This document shows positions 45,088-52,758 of a stretch of 64,000 bases of DNA, in pieces (position 1 is the first letter of the stretch; each line of letters begins with the position of its first letter). The translations under genes and the position numbers were made by a program. The notes under the pieces were generated by a model. The model made no database searches, had not been told where the DNA came from, and saw only the letters and a program-made list of their open reading frames with translations. The DNA lies in contig JAICTZ010000014.1 of assembly GCA_025936115.1 (NCBI GenBank), positions 124,001 to 188,000 of the forward strand, in the 5' to 3' direction. Source of the DNA: Polyangiaceae bacterium (GTDB taxonomy: Bacteria; Myxococcota_A; Polyangia; Polyangiales; Polyangiaceae).

Positions 45088-46311
45088 ATGAAGAGGCGTT
45101 TCTTGGCGTGGTCGCGGATCGCGGCTTTCGTGATGGTCGCATCGTTTTCTGGCACTACGTTCGCGTGCTGCGACGATTTCTGGAGCTGTGCGGGGGCGTT
45201 CTTCACGGCGGGGGCTTCGTGCGCGTTCGAGGCGGCGCAGAACGCAATCAATGATTTCGTGCACCGCGTGGAGCAGACGCGCACGCAGGGCGAGCAGCAA
45301 ATGCAAGCCACGACGCGCGACCTCGACCAAGAGGCGGCGAACGGCTGCAAGGCCGAGGACGACCGCGTCACGGACGGGTTCTCCAAAGTGACCACGTCGC
45401 GCACTGCAGCGATGGCCGCCATCAGCAGCAAGGGCGGCTCGCTGCCGGCGAACGTGAAGACCACGCTGCAGCGCGGCCAGGCGAAGCTCGATCAGCTGCA
45501 GAACGAAGCCAAAACGACCAAGGACGAGAGCGCCGCCAAGTTGAGCCAGGCGGCGAGCTTGCGGCAAGCGAAGATCCGCGATCTGAACACCGCGTTCCAG
45601 GCAACGTTCGTGGCCCCACTCACGGGTCTGGTCGCTCCGCTCATCGCCGCGCTCGATCCGATATCGGCGGTCGCGACGATCGCCGTCCTTGCCGATCAGC
45701 TGTCGCGCATCCAGGGCGATACCGAACGGGCCATCGCCCAAGGCGTTGACGCGTTCGACGCCGCGGTCAATGGGCTGATTCAGGAGCTCAAAACCAAGAG
45801 CGACGCGCAACAACAGCGCGCGCAGGACGCGCAGGCTCTCGCCAGCGCGGTGCAGGCGCTCACACAAGCGCCGACCGAGACCAACCGGCAGCGCGTGGAG
45901 TCGCTGCTCGGCAACAATACGCGCCTGGCCATCGCGAAGACCAAGTTCGTGAAGCTGAACTTCACGGCCATCAACGTCGCGAAGACCAAGACCGTCCCCA
46001 CGATCAAGAACGCCCTCAGCGCGAACGCGGCCTTCGCGAAGACCGTCAAGGTGAGCCCCACGGTCAACTTCGACAAGACGGGCGCCGAGCAACGCACGAA
46101 GAGCGTGTTCGACCAGCGTCTCGCGGGCAAAACGGGCGACGCGCTCGAAGCCGAGCGCAAGAAGCTCCTCGCCGAAGCCAACGAGCGCTTCAAGAAAGAC
46201 CCGAAGACGCTCGCCGCCGTGCAAAAGGCGATCAACAACGAGGTCGACAAGCGCAAGCCCGCGGCCGTGAAGGTGAAGCCGATCGCGGGGCCCGGCCCCA
46301 TCAAAAAGTAG
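45088..46311 (+). CDS. Secreted long-helical (coiled-coil) protein of unknown function
   Basis: 407 residues from ATG 45088, with AAAGGAGA nine nt upstream. Signal peptide MKRRFLAWSRIAAFVMVASF, cleavage near TTFA-CC. After a short Cys-rich start (CCDDFWSCAGAFFTAGASC) the protein is almost entirely helical, rich in Ala/Lys/Glu/Gln with heptad-like spacing (RTQGEQQMQATTRDLDQEA, KLDQLQNEAKTTKDESAAKL), and a basic C-terminus. One hydrophobic stretch (LTGLVAPLIAALDPISAVATI) in the middle could insert into a membrane, recalling helical pore-forming proteins, but that is speculation. It sits alone among gene remnants. Confidence 0.6.
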   Translation: MKRRFLAWSRIAAFVMVASFSGTTFACCDDFWSCAGAFFTAGASCAFEAAQNAINDFVHRVEQTRTQGEQQMQATTRDLDQEAANGCKAEDDRVTDGFSKVTTSRTAAMAAISSKGGSLPANVKTTLQRGQAKLDQLQNEAKTTKDESAAKLSQAASLRQAKIRDLNTAFQATFVAPLTGLVAPLIAALDPISAVATIAVLADQLSRIQGDTERAIAQGVDAFDAAVNGLIQELKTKSDAQQQRAQDAQALASAVQALTQAPTETNRQRVESLLGNNTRLAIAKTKFVKLNFTAINVAKTKTVPTIKNALSANAAFAKTVKVSPTVNFDKTGAEQRTKSVFDQRLAGKTGDALEAERKKLLAEANERFKKDPKTLAAVQKAINNEVDKRKPAAVKVKPIAGPGPIKK

Positions 46312-46330
46312 GGAAACGGGGTAGGCTGAT

Positions 46331-46925
46331 TCACGGGTACATCGGCGGGGCCGGTACGCAGTGGCGACCCTGGTAGTCGTCCTCCGGTGCGCAAACCATG
46401 GTGTTGTCGCAGCTGCCGTAGCGTTCCTGGCAGGGATCGCTCGGGTAGGCGCAGAAGAGCACGTAGTTTAGATCGCAGCCCTGGTGCGTCGCAGCCAAAT
46501 CGTAGCGGCACTCGCCGCCGTCGTGCAGCGTGCAATCCGCGTTGGTGCGGCAGCCTCAGTAGACGCACGTCGACGCAAACAAACCGAAGGCGCCCCTGGG
46601 CGCGCACATCGCGACGGTCGCGCCCGCAGGCAACGACGGCGCACACTGAGCGTCCTCGCTGCATTCACCGCGGAGGCAGATATTTCCGCCCTGAATCACG
46701 CCGCCGCAGGAGAGCGTGATGGAAGCTTTGGGGACGCACCAAGCCGTGCCTTCATCGGTGCAGTCGCTGTCCGCCTTGCAGCAGTTGGTATCGGACTCGA
46801 AGCACTCGACCGGCGCCGCCCGCCGCGCCCCGTGCTGGACTGGGCGCCGCTCGCGACAGCGCCGCCGTTGCCGCTGCCGGCCTCCGCAGCGAGCATTCCG
46901 GCACTGCCGCCGCGCGTGTCGGAGC
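46331..46925 (-). pseudogene. Decayed Cys-rich linker lipoprotein with frameshift and in-frame TGA
   Basis: Reading the minus strand, a Gly/Ala/Ser linker (SDTRGGSAGMLAAEAGSG, ASGAQSSTGRGG) shifts frame near 46815 into VECFESDTNCCKADSDC, CVPKASITLSCGG, CLRGECSEDAQCA and STCVY. Then TGA (46556-46558) interrupts, after which the same frame continues GCRTNADCTLHDGGECRYD to CAPEDDYQGRHCVPAPPMYP and a stop at 46331. The N-terminus with signal peptide is missing, replaced by the VapC gene. Three independent lesions make this a pseudogene; Gly GGA to TGA is the simplest reading of the stop. Confidence 0.7.
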
Positions 46926-47335
46926 TAGCCGGCCTCGTTGAACCAGTTTGCCGTCTTGAGGCCGGGAACGCGTCCAAAATGCTTGATGTTGTTCGTCACC
47001 AGCGTGACGTTCAGAGCCATGGCATGAGCGGCGATCAAGGTATCGAGAGTACCGATGGGTTTGCCTCGTGACCCGAGCCGCGCGCAGAGCCGACCAAAAA
47101 GAGCCGCTGCAGCCGCGTCGAACGGAACAACGGATACGCTGAGCGAAAACGTGTCGAGCAAACGGTGCAAGCGCTTGGAACGTCGACGGTCGGCCCCGAA
47201 ACGAAGCTCGGCAAGCGAGATGGCGCTGAGGCAAAGCTGCGAGGGAGCGTGCTCGACCAGCCTCGACCCAGCCGAGCCCTCGCCGCGGAGCGCAGAGCTC
47301 ACGGTATCGCTCTTGATGGAACCTTCGCCGCTCAC
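46925..47335 (-). CDS. vapC: PIN-domain ribonuclease (VapC toxin) with altered N-terminus
   Basis: 136 residues. The PIN fold shows SDTVSSALRGEGS (first acidic residue), ISLAELRFGADRRRSKRLHRLLDTF (Glu), VPFDAAAAALFGRL, GKPIGTLDTLIAAHAMAL (Asp) and VTLVTNNIKHFGRVPGL. These are the four acidic/polar active-site positions of Mg-dependent VapC RNases that cut tRNA or rRNA. The usual opening MxxLLDTN is replaced by a GTG-started MSGEGSIKSDT, so beta-strand 1 is damaged. No VapB antitoxin is found upstream; the upstream DNA is a fragment of another gene. Likely an orphan, perhaps inactive toxin. Confidence 0.75.
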   Translation of the reverse strand: MSGEGSIKSDTVSSALRGEGSAGSRLVEHAPSQLCLSAISLAELRFGADRRRSKRLHRLLDTFSLSVSVVPFDAAAAALFGRLCARLGSRGKPIGTLDTLIAAHAMALNVTLVTNNIKHFGRVPGLKTANWFNEAG

Positions 47336-47852
47336 CGCGGCACGACATTATTTCCCGTACGAGTGGGGCGCCCGCTACATCCATTTCGGCTGGGACGCGA
47401 CCGGCCACGCGGGGGTGCTCGAGCTCTTCGCTTCGCCTCCGGCCGATACTCAGCTCGAAATGGCGAGTATTCACGAGCCTAGCGCCGACGTGGCCGCGAC
47501 GGAGCTCACCGCGCCGGTGCCGCCTGAGGATTGGACGCAGATTGGCGAGGACACGCTCGGCGCGCTCGGGATGTTCGAGCTCGTCCACAGCGCGAACGTC
47601 GAATCCGCGCGTTCGATCGCGCTCGACTGGCGAGCCGATCGCCTGGCTCTCTACTCACGGACGAACGGCGATTCGGCCACGGCCTTCGTCTGGCTTTGCC
47701 ACTTCGCGAGCGCAGCGAGCGCGAGCGACGCGCGCGTAATGTTCGAAGGAACCGCGAGCTTGCCCGCGACCGCCAGCGGCACGTGGCTGACGGTTGCAGC
47801 AGCGAGCGACGGCTCGAGTCTGCCGTGGGCGGTCGCGCCCGCAGAACCTTGA
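47316..47852 (+). pseudogene. C-terminal part of a truncated gene of unknown function
   Basis: From an ATG at 47316 an open frame of 178 codons starts abruptly in folded sequence (YFPYEWGARYIHFGWDATGH) with no signal peptide or leading linker, and ends naturally at 47852. It overlaps the 5' end of vapC on the other strand, so both appear to have lost their starts at one junction near 47316-47335. The content (ELFASPPADTQLEMASIHEP, ALDWRADRLALYSRTNGD) is not recognised. It might still be expressed as a short protein. Confidence 0.45.
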
Positions 47853-47981
47853 GACCCAGCGAGTCCCCGAGCGGCCGGGCGGCGCGCGTCTGCCTATTCG
47901 ACGCCGTCCATCGTCGGCACGCGCTTCCCCGCGGGCTGTTGGTGCTCGGCACGCTGGCGCAAACTCGGGCAAACTCGTGGG

Positions 47982-49280
47982 ATGTGGGACGCCTGCTCAC
48001 GGCTGAGGTCGCTCACCCTGGCGGTGACGCTGGCGCTCGCGGGGTGTGCCGGGCGGAGCGAGCGCCGGGAGCTTTCACCCGTGTGTCCCACGCCCGACGA
48101 GGACGGCGACTGTCATGCCGCGGTCGAGTCCGGTGGCGACGATTGTAACGATCGCGATCCGACCATCTATCCGGGTGCGCCCGACAACGCGCCCGGCGCC
48201 TTCGTGCGGGATGCGTTCCTGAATTGGTACGCTATTCCCTTTCCGTTCGCGGTGGCGCAGGGCCCCGGAGGCGCCCTGCACGTGCTCTCCTGTGACGGCA
48301 GCGGTTGGTATGCGACGAACCGCTCGGGCGCGTGGCAGTTCCTCACGCTGCCGACCGACGCGCCCGCCAGCGGTTGGTGTTCGCTGTGGGTCGACGCCGA
48401 CGGCCTCGACGTTCTCTATACGAACCAGCTCAATACATCCCTCTTTTACGCGCATCATCCAGGCTCCGAAGCGAGCGACGCGGCTTGGAGCGGCGAGAGT
48501 GTGCCGAGCAGCGGGTACCTGCTCAGTGTCGATTTCTGGCGCTCACGCGAGGGCCGCACTTGGGCGGCCTATGTCGCGGACAGTCGGGCGTTGACGCTCG
48601 CCGAGCGGGTCGACGGGGTCTGGCGCACCGAGGAGGTGACCAAAATCGGGGGCTATGCATGGCTGACACTTTCGGGCAGCGACGACGGCGAGCCGTGGCT
48701 CCTCAGCGATCGGCTGGACGACATCTACGGCAACGCGTTCTTCACCTCGCGCTCCGAAGCTGGGCTAATGGACACGCAGCTCAGTCGAGATGCAACTTCC
48801 AGCATGGACCTCGCGCTCGCGGTGCATCACCGAGGGCTGCCGGAGCTCGCGTTCCAATACAGCCGGCACGGCAACTATGGACCGCCGGGCCATTTCAGCC
48901 GCGTGGAAGCGCACCGGCTCACGCCGTCGGGTTGGGAGCAGGTGGTGGTCGATGACGACTTCTGGCCCGAATGCATGGGTATCGGTGTCGATGGCAGCGG
49001 CGTCGCTCATCTAGCCATGGCTGGGCACGCTACGGTGGACGCTGGGCGGGAGTTCCGCTCTTACCGCCGTGACGCGGGACGCTGGACGCGTGACCACGCC
49101 GAGCTGCTCGACCACCGCCCGGCGGGCAGCGTGTGCTCGGTGTTCGTGGACGAAACCGGTGCGGTCACGCTCTTCGCAGCGGACGAGTCCGACAACGTGT
49201 TCTTCGTTGCGAACCGCGGCACCCCCGACGGGATCGACCAGAACTGCGACGGCGTGGATGGGGTCGGCTCGACGATGTAG
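47982..49280 (+). CDS. Lipoprotein with MopE-type metal-binding motif split by a propeller-like domain
   Basis: 432 residues from ATG 47982 (weak ribosome-binding site). Lipobox Cys22 (ALAGC). Residues about 38-70 read DEDGDCHAAVESGGDDCNDRDPTIYPGAPD, given here as two parts: DEDGDCHAAVESGGDDC and NDRDPTIYPGAPD; this is the MopE calcium/copper-type motif. The expected second half, DGIDQNCDGVDGVG, is at the very C-terminus. Between them lie about 330 residues of repeated beta-sheet motifs (GGALHVLSCDGSGW, WCSLWVDADGLDVLYTN, MGIGVDGSGVAHLAMAGH) that resemble a propeller. The whole propeller seems inserted into one MopE repeat. Confidence 0.8.
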   Translation: MWDACSRLRSLTLAVTLALAGCAGRSERRELSPVCPTPDEDGDCHAAVESGGDDCNDRDPTIYPGAPDNAPGAFVRDAFLNWYAIPFPFAVAQGPGGALHVLSCDGSGWYATNRSGAWQFLTLPTDAPASGWCSLWVDADGLDVLYTNQLNTSLFYAHHPGSEASDAAWSGESVPSSGYLLSVDFWRSREGRTWAAYVADSRALTLAERVDGVWRTEEVTKIGGYAWLTLSGSDDGEPWLLSDRLDDIYGNAFFTSRSEAGLMDTQLSRDATSSMDLALAVHHRGLPELAFQYSRHGNYGPPGHFSRVEAHRLTPSGWEQVVVDDDFWPECMGIGVDGSGVAHLAMAGHATVDAGREFRSYRRDAGRWTRDHAELLDHRPAGSVCSVFVDETGAVTLFAADESDNVFFVANRGTPDGIDQNCDGVDGVGSTM

Positions 49281-49405
49281 AGGCTCGGCGCTGGACCACG
49301 CGGGTTCAGTCCGCGCCCAGGGGGGGGTTGACGGTGTGACGGCACAGCGCGCCTGTCCACCTCACCTTCTGTCGCTTGAAGGCAACCCTCGAACATCGCA
49401 CTAGG

Positions 49406-50260
49406 TCAGGGTGCGGGCAGTTGACGCTCCGGATGTCGTACCGCCTCGCAAGCTGGCTGGTACTCGAACCGACATGCTTCAGAGAGCAACTTCGCTGCCG
49501 CGTTCGGGTTAGCGGGTGTGCCAATGCCTTTGGTGAGCAGATAAGCGAGCGCGAAACATGATTCACCGGAGCCATCAGAGCAGGCGCGCCAGAAGTGTTG
49601 AACCGCGCTCCCTTCATCTCTCTCACCGAAGGTTCCTGCTAGCTCCATGCGGGCGAGGTAATCACAGCTGTTGACTTCCCGGAGCTGGCAGGCATCGAGA
49701 AGCTGTTGGTGCGCTGCGCCGTAGGCCCCCTTCTCTTCGAGCTGGATGACCACGGCGGCACCGACGTAGCAGGCCGGCAGAAACCGGGCGGAGCATGCTT
49801 TGGCCAAGTACGCTCGACCCCGTTGCAGATCCCGCGCCATGCCGAGACGTTGCGGATCGAGCGTCAGCGTCGAACCCGCCATATAGCAGCCCCAGTAGGA
49901 ACCAACATCGCAAGCCCGTTCCCAACGGGCCAGGGCGTCTTCGAAGTGAGCGCGATCGTCGCGGTCTACCGCTGCAACTCCGACCATCACGCATGCGTCT
50001 ACTGCGCCCAGCGAGCACGCGCTCTCGAAGTATTTCAACGAGAGCGCAGGGTCACGCGGGACCCCCACGCCGTATCGGTAGGCTTCACCAGCCAACTTGC
50101 ACGGCTCTGCCAGACCCCACGAGCATCGAATCGCCTGGCCTTTGATGAAGCCGGCGGACGCGTCCGGTGCGCTGATCGCCTGCGGCTGTCCCGCTGAGCA
50201 GCCGCAGGCGCCGCTCAGCAACAGAAAGATCGGCGGGTACACTTCGAACGCGCGCTTCAT
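49406..50260 (-). CDS. Sel1-repeat lipoprotein
   Basis: 284 residues from ATG 50260; the open frame continues upstream to 50458 but that part is antisense to an integrase remnant and has no signal peptide. Lipobox Cys19 (LLSGAC). The body is built of Sel1-like alpha/alpha repeats with the Cys-pair variant: LAEPCKLAGEAYRYGVGVPRDPALSLKYFESACSLGAVDACV is one repeat (given for position about residues 50-90), followed by similar units ending RACSDGSGESCFALAYLLTKG. Sel1 repeats mediate protein contacts; the Cys-rich type resembles HcpA-like proteins. Likely periplasmic or surface-bound. Confidence 0.83.
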   Translation of the reverse strand: MKRAFEVYPPIFLLLSGACGCSAGQPQAISAPDASAGFIKGQAIRCSWGLAEPCKLAGEAYRYGVGVPRDPALSLKYFESACSLGAVDACVMVGVAAVDRDDRAHFEDALARWERACDVGSYWGCYMAGSTLTLDPQRLGMARDLQRGRAYLAKACSARFLPACYVGAAVVIQLEEKGAYGAAHQQLLDACQLREVNSCDYLARMELAGTFGERDEGSAVQHFWRACSDGSGESCFALAYLLTKGIGTPANPNAAAKLLSEACRFEYQPACEAVRHPERQLPAP

Positions 50261-50423
50261 CCCAGTCAGTAGCGCCCTTGGGGAAGAGGGCGCGGTAGAG
50301 AGCAGCGACGGCAGGGTAGGGGATTCTACCGCATCGCCGCGCTCTACCGCAAAGACCGCGCGCCGTTCAAAGGTGCGCTTGAGAAGAGACGCCCAATCGA
50401 TCCTCCAAGGGCTGCGGGCGGCT

Positions 50424-50593
50424 CTCAAGGCGGTGCAGGAGCTGCTCGGGCACAGCACGATCGAGATGACGATGCGCTACGCGCACCTGAGCCCCGACGT
50501 GCGTCGGGACGCGGTGCGTCTCTTGGACCAGCCGGTTAGCGCGCCGGCAACGGGTGCCCCAATCGTTCACCAGGACACGATTGGGGCACGATC
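50424..50593 (+). repeat. 170-bp direct repeat, left copy
   Basis: Matches 52557-52726 with only about five substitutions (97% identical) and no gaps. It spans the integrase C-terminal codons and the hairpin at 50554. The two copies bracket 1.96 kb holding toxin-antitoxin genes. Confidence 0.92.
50554..50589 (+). terminator. Hairpin at integrase 3' end, left copy
   Basis: Perfect 12-bp arms GTGCCCCAATCG and CGATTGGGGCAC around a 12-nt loop. It lies inside the integrase reading frame end and is repeated exactly at 52687. It may be a terminator or a recombination-site arm. Confidence 0.6.
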
Positions 50594-50881
50594 CGCAAGT
50601 GTCGTCTCGAACGCAAAGCTCTCACCTCGTCCAGCGAGGTCGTCAATGAGCTCGAGCATGAGGCGTCCCGCACGCATGGCGGCCGCCTCTGGGCGAAAGC
50701 GTAACGCAAAACCTCTACGCGGGAAGCCTCACGCCCGAAGAGATCGTAGAGCTCGTTGACGATGGCGGTCGCGCGAAGGGGCCGCGCACGAGTGAAGAAC
50801 GTGCGGAGGCGCCTCGAGAGATGCGACGGCACGCGCTTTCGCGCTCGGCACAACGCGCCGGATGCGTGACGACCGACAGCG
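50594..50881. other. Accessory gap after left repeat, no confident gene
   Basis: 288 bp between the repeat and the DUF5615 gene. One frame (about 50715-50840) reads LYAGSLTPEEIVELVDDGGRA, which looks protein-like, but it has no start or signal and breaks soon after; it is possibly the tail of a lost gene. Confidence 0.4.
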
Positions 50882-51244
50882 CTACAGCGGAAGCCGGCGG
50901 ATGCGATGACGACCGTCCTCGACGGTGACGATCGCGCCGGCTTGTAGCGCGTCGGACGATTGCACCAGTACGTCGCTCAGCCTGTCGATGACGCGATCGA
51001 CGCGCGTGTCCCGGAGGCGAAAGACGACCACGCTGGAGCCCGGCTGAACGCTCAGGCCGACGATCTCGCCGAAATCGAGGTCGAACGTGAGGAGGATGCG
51101 ATTCTCAGTGGCGGCTTTCGCAAAGACGTCGCCATCGGGGAGGCGATGCAGCCCTTGTTCGCGCAGGTCGCCCACGTCGTGACCCGCCGCGCGCAACCAA
51201 GCGACCACGCGCGGGCTCACGCCCATGTCCGCGAGAAACTTCAC
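50882..51244 (-). CDS. DUF5615 PIN-like toxin
   Basis: 120 residues. MKFLADMGVSPRVVAWLRAAGHDV at the start with acidic Asp6, then DVFAKAATENRILLTFDLDFGEI and VVVFRLRDTRVDRVIDRL, the arrangement of DUF5615 (Mut7-C-like PIN) proteins, which act as RNase toxins. Its ATG overlaps the stop of the upstream DUF433 gene (ATGA at 51241-51244), the usual toxin-antitoxin layout with antitoxin first. The active-site acidic residues are present, so it may be functional. Confidence 0.82.
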   Translation of the reverse strand: MKFLADMGVSPRVVAWLRAAGHDVGDLREQGLHRLPDGDVFAKAATENRILLTFDLDFGEIVGLSVQPGSSVVVFRLRDTRVDRVIDRLSDVLVQSSDALQAGAIVTVEDGRHRIRRLPL

Positions 51245-51474
51245 CGGGCGCCTTCAGCCCAGTGCACTTCCTCGGTGGTCAGCCACGCCGCGTACTCCAA
51301 AGCCTGCTGGATGTCCTCGGCTTGAAGTTCAGGATAGTCTGCGAGGATCTGTTCGTGCGCGGCGCCATGCGCGAGCTGCCCGACAATGATCGACACCGGG
51401 ATACGCATGCCGCGGATGCACGCGCGACCACCCATCACTCTGGGATCGAACGTGATGCGGTCGAACATGGCCAT
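51241..51474 (-). CDS. DUF433 antitoxin
   Basis: 77 residues from ATG 51474 (MAMFDRITFDPRVMGG); an upstream start at 51519 adds 15 residues unlike the family. DUF433 signature: RITFDPRVMGGRACIRGMRIPVS, IVGQLAHGAAHEQILADYPEL and EDIQQALEYAA, which contains a winged helix-turn-helix for binding its own operator. It neutralises the downstream DUF5615 toxin with which it overlaps by 4 bp. No clear Shine-Dalgarno sequence precedes it. Confidence 0.85.
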   Translation of the reverse strand: MAMFDRITFDPRVMGGRACIRGMRIPVSIIVGQLAHGAAHEQILADYPELQAEDIQQALEYAAWLTTEEVHWAEGAR

Positions 51475-51780
51475 CAAACGCAGTGTACCGCAGGGGCACG
51501 TGTAGCTCCACCGGCGCACGCGGGGCTACCGTTTCGGGGCACCCAAGTCACCCGCCCTTGTCGTGCCGGCGCAGAGCGGGGCAACGTTCACTGCTGGAAA
51601 GTCGCGGTGGGAAGGAGAACAACGCCGCTCGCAGCAAACGTCGCAGCAAAAAGCCCCCGGCCTGATCTCACGCCGCGCCTTTCACCGGTGAGCTTCGCCG
51701 CCCTCCGCCGCGGGCGTGCGTGCCGGCGCCGCAATTCGCGGCAATTTTGCGCCGAATCGGTGCTTTTCACCGGTGAACTC

Positions 51781-51970
51781 ACCGAGTAACCGCGGGTTTT
51801 GGTGCCCGTCAACATCCGTCGAAACCCATAGACGATCTCGGCCACGGTGACGGCCCACGTCGTGAACCGTAGCTCTTGGGCTACGTACGCCGTAGCTCCT
51901 GGCCGCCACGGCGGCGTTCTTGCCTGATAATTTCTGAGAGGATGTCGGTGTCGAGCAGATGCCTACTCAT
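51781..51970 (-). pseudogene. VapC toxin broken by a 23-bp duplication
   Basis: From ATG 51970, overlapping the antitoxin stop, the frame reads MSRHLLDTDILSEIIRQE, the standard PIN N-terminus, then hits TAG. Shifted by two bases, the sequence continues ELRFTTWAVTVAEIVYGFRRM, the second PIN motif with its Glu. GAGCTACGG occurs twice, 23 bp apart (first at 51898, second at 51875, minus strand), and removal of one 23-bp unit would restore the frame. About ten residues between the two motifs and all of the C-terminal half are also missing. The toxin is dead. Confidence 0.75.
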
Positions 51971-52211
51971 CGATCGTCCGCATGCGAGCCGTCGTCCGCG
52001 CCTGGTACAAGAGCGAGCACATTTGGTCGACGAGATCCGGAGCGTCCGCCATTAACCCAAGCAGCGAAGGCGCAATGGTCGGGCCGACCGGCGGCGGCTT
52101 GGGTGTATACTCGTCCGCTTCGTGGACGGCGCGCTCGATGAGTCGCCGGCGTTCGTCGAGCGGCCGGCGACGAATCGCAGCGAGGAGCTCGTCTGTGCTG
52201 GGGGACGCCAC
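51963..52211 (-). CDS. VapB-type antitoxin left without toxin
   Basis: 82 residues: MASPSTDELLAAIRRRPLDERRRLIERAVHEADEY (positions 1-35), then a proline-rich toxin-binding-like tail ending in RMRTIDE. It looks like a small antitoxin but I cannot name the family. Its stop overlaps the start of the broken vapC gene, which shows that they formed a pair. It is intact, so it may still protect against related toxins. Confidence 0.6.
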   Translation of the reverse strand: MASPSTDELLAAIRRRPLDERRRLIERAVHEADEYTPKPPPVGPTIAPSLLGLMADAPDLVDQMCSLLYQARTTARMRTIDE

Positions 52212-52491
52212 ATCTCAGTATAACGTCTGACGACGCGTCGGACACCAAGGCGTAAAAGCTCCTCGCAGACGGCGCCGCGGCGACCAGCGGATCCTCGCGT
52301 TCGGCGGCCAGCGGTCTGGCGCTGCCGAGGACACCGCATCGGTGAGGACGCGGTGTCCGGCAGAGCGGAAGCTCGGCGCTCCGCTTCTCCTCCGCAGTAG
52401 GATGTGCAAGCCCAACGAGCGCTTGCGTAGCCTCGCGTTCTCCTCTGTAAGTTGGCAGACTCAAGTACTCCGCGCCCACCTTGGCGTGCGA
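52212..52491. other. Gap without recognisable gene
   Basis: About 280 bp between the antitoxin gene and the second integrase fragment. All frames give short low-confidence peptides; I see no motif, hairpin or repeat here. Confidence 0.5.
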
Positions 52492-52556
52492 TCGGCACGC
52501 AGCCGTCGACCACGTGCTCCGGCACAGCTTCGCATCTCGCGATGCGCGGCGTCGCC

Positions 52557-52726
52557 CTCAAAGCGGTGCAGGAGCTGCTCGGGCACAGCACGATGGAGAT
52601 GACGATGCGCTACGCGCACCTGAGCCCCGACGTTCGTCGGGACGCGGTGCGTCTATTGGACCAGCCGGTTAGCGCGCCGGCAGCGGGTGCCCCAATCGTT
52701 CACCAGGACACGATTGGGGCACGATC
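52557..52726 (+). repeat. 170-bp direct repeat, right copy
   Basis: Right partner of 50424-50593, 97% identical. Distance between copies is 2133 bp start to start. Confidence 0.92.
52687..52722 (+). terminator. Hairpin at integrase 3' end, right copy
   Basis: Same perfect 12-bp arms GTGCCCCAATCG/CGATTGGGGCAC and 12-nt loop as at 50554, just before the likely attachment-site remnant. Confidence 0.6.
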
Positions 52727-52758
52727 GAGCGGAAAGTAGCGAGAAATGCCGAGGGATC

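Larger units (their letters stand above)
50391..50600 (+). pseudogene. Tyrosine recombinase C-terminal fragment, copy 1
   Basis: An open frame reads [31 protein letters not shown], i.e. (in parts) [20 protein letters not shown] with catalytic His and Tyr of phage-type integrases. Everything before LKAVQ, including the Arg box, is absent and the frame runs on past the normal end. It is an inactive remnant. It forms the left member of a 170-bp direct repeat. Confidence 0.8.
52492..52742 (+). pseudogene. Tyrosine recombinase C-terminal fragment, copy 2
   Basis: One frame reads DHVLRHSFA, the integrase HxLRHSFA box with catalytic Arg context; a small deletion then shifts into [37 protein letters not shown] and a natural end near the hairpin. 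It keeps more of the C-terminal domain than copy 1 but is frameshifted and lacks the N-terminal half, so it is inactive. Confidence 0.8.

Noticed and set aside
46556..46558. Selenocysteine codon
   Set aside because: No convincing SECIS-like hairpin follows, and a separate frameshift shows that the gene is decaying.
50260..50458. Upstream extension of the Sel1 gene to 50458
   Set aside because: It is antisense to the integrase fragment, has no secretory features, and the lipoprotein signal peptide begins at 50260.
51671..51785. Two TCACCGGTGA palindromes as operators
   Set aside because: Ten-base palindromes in high-GC DNA are common and no intact gene lies downstream.
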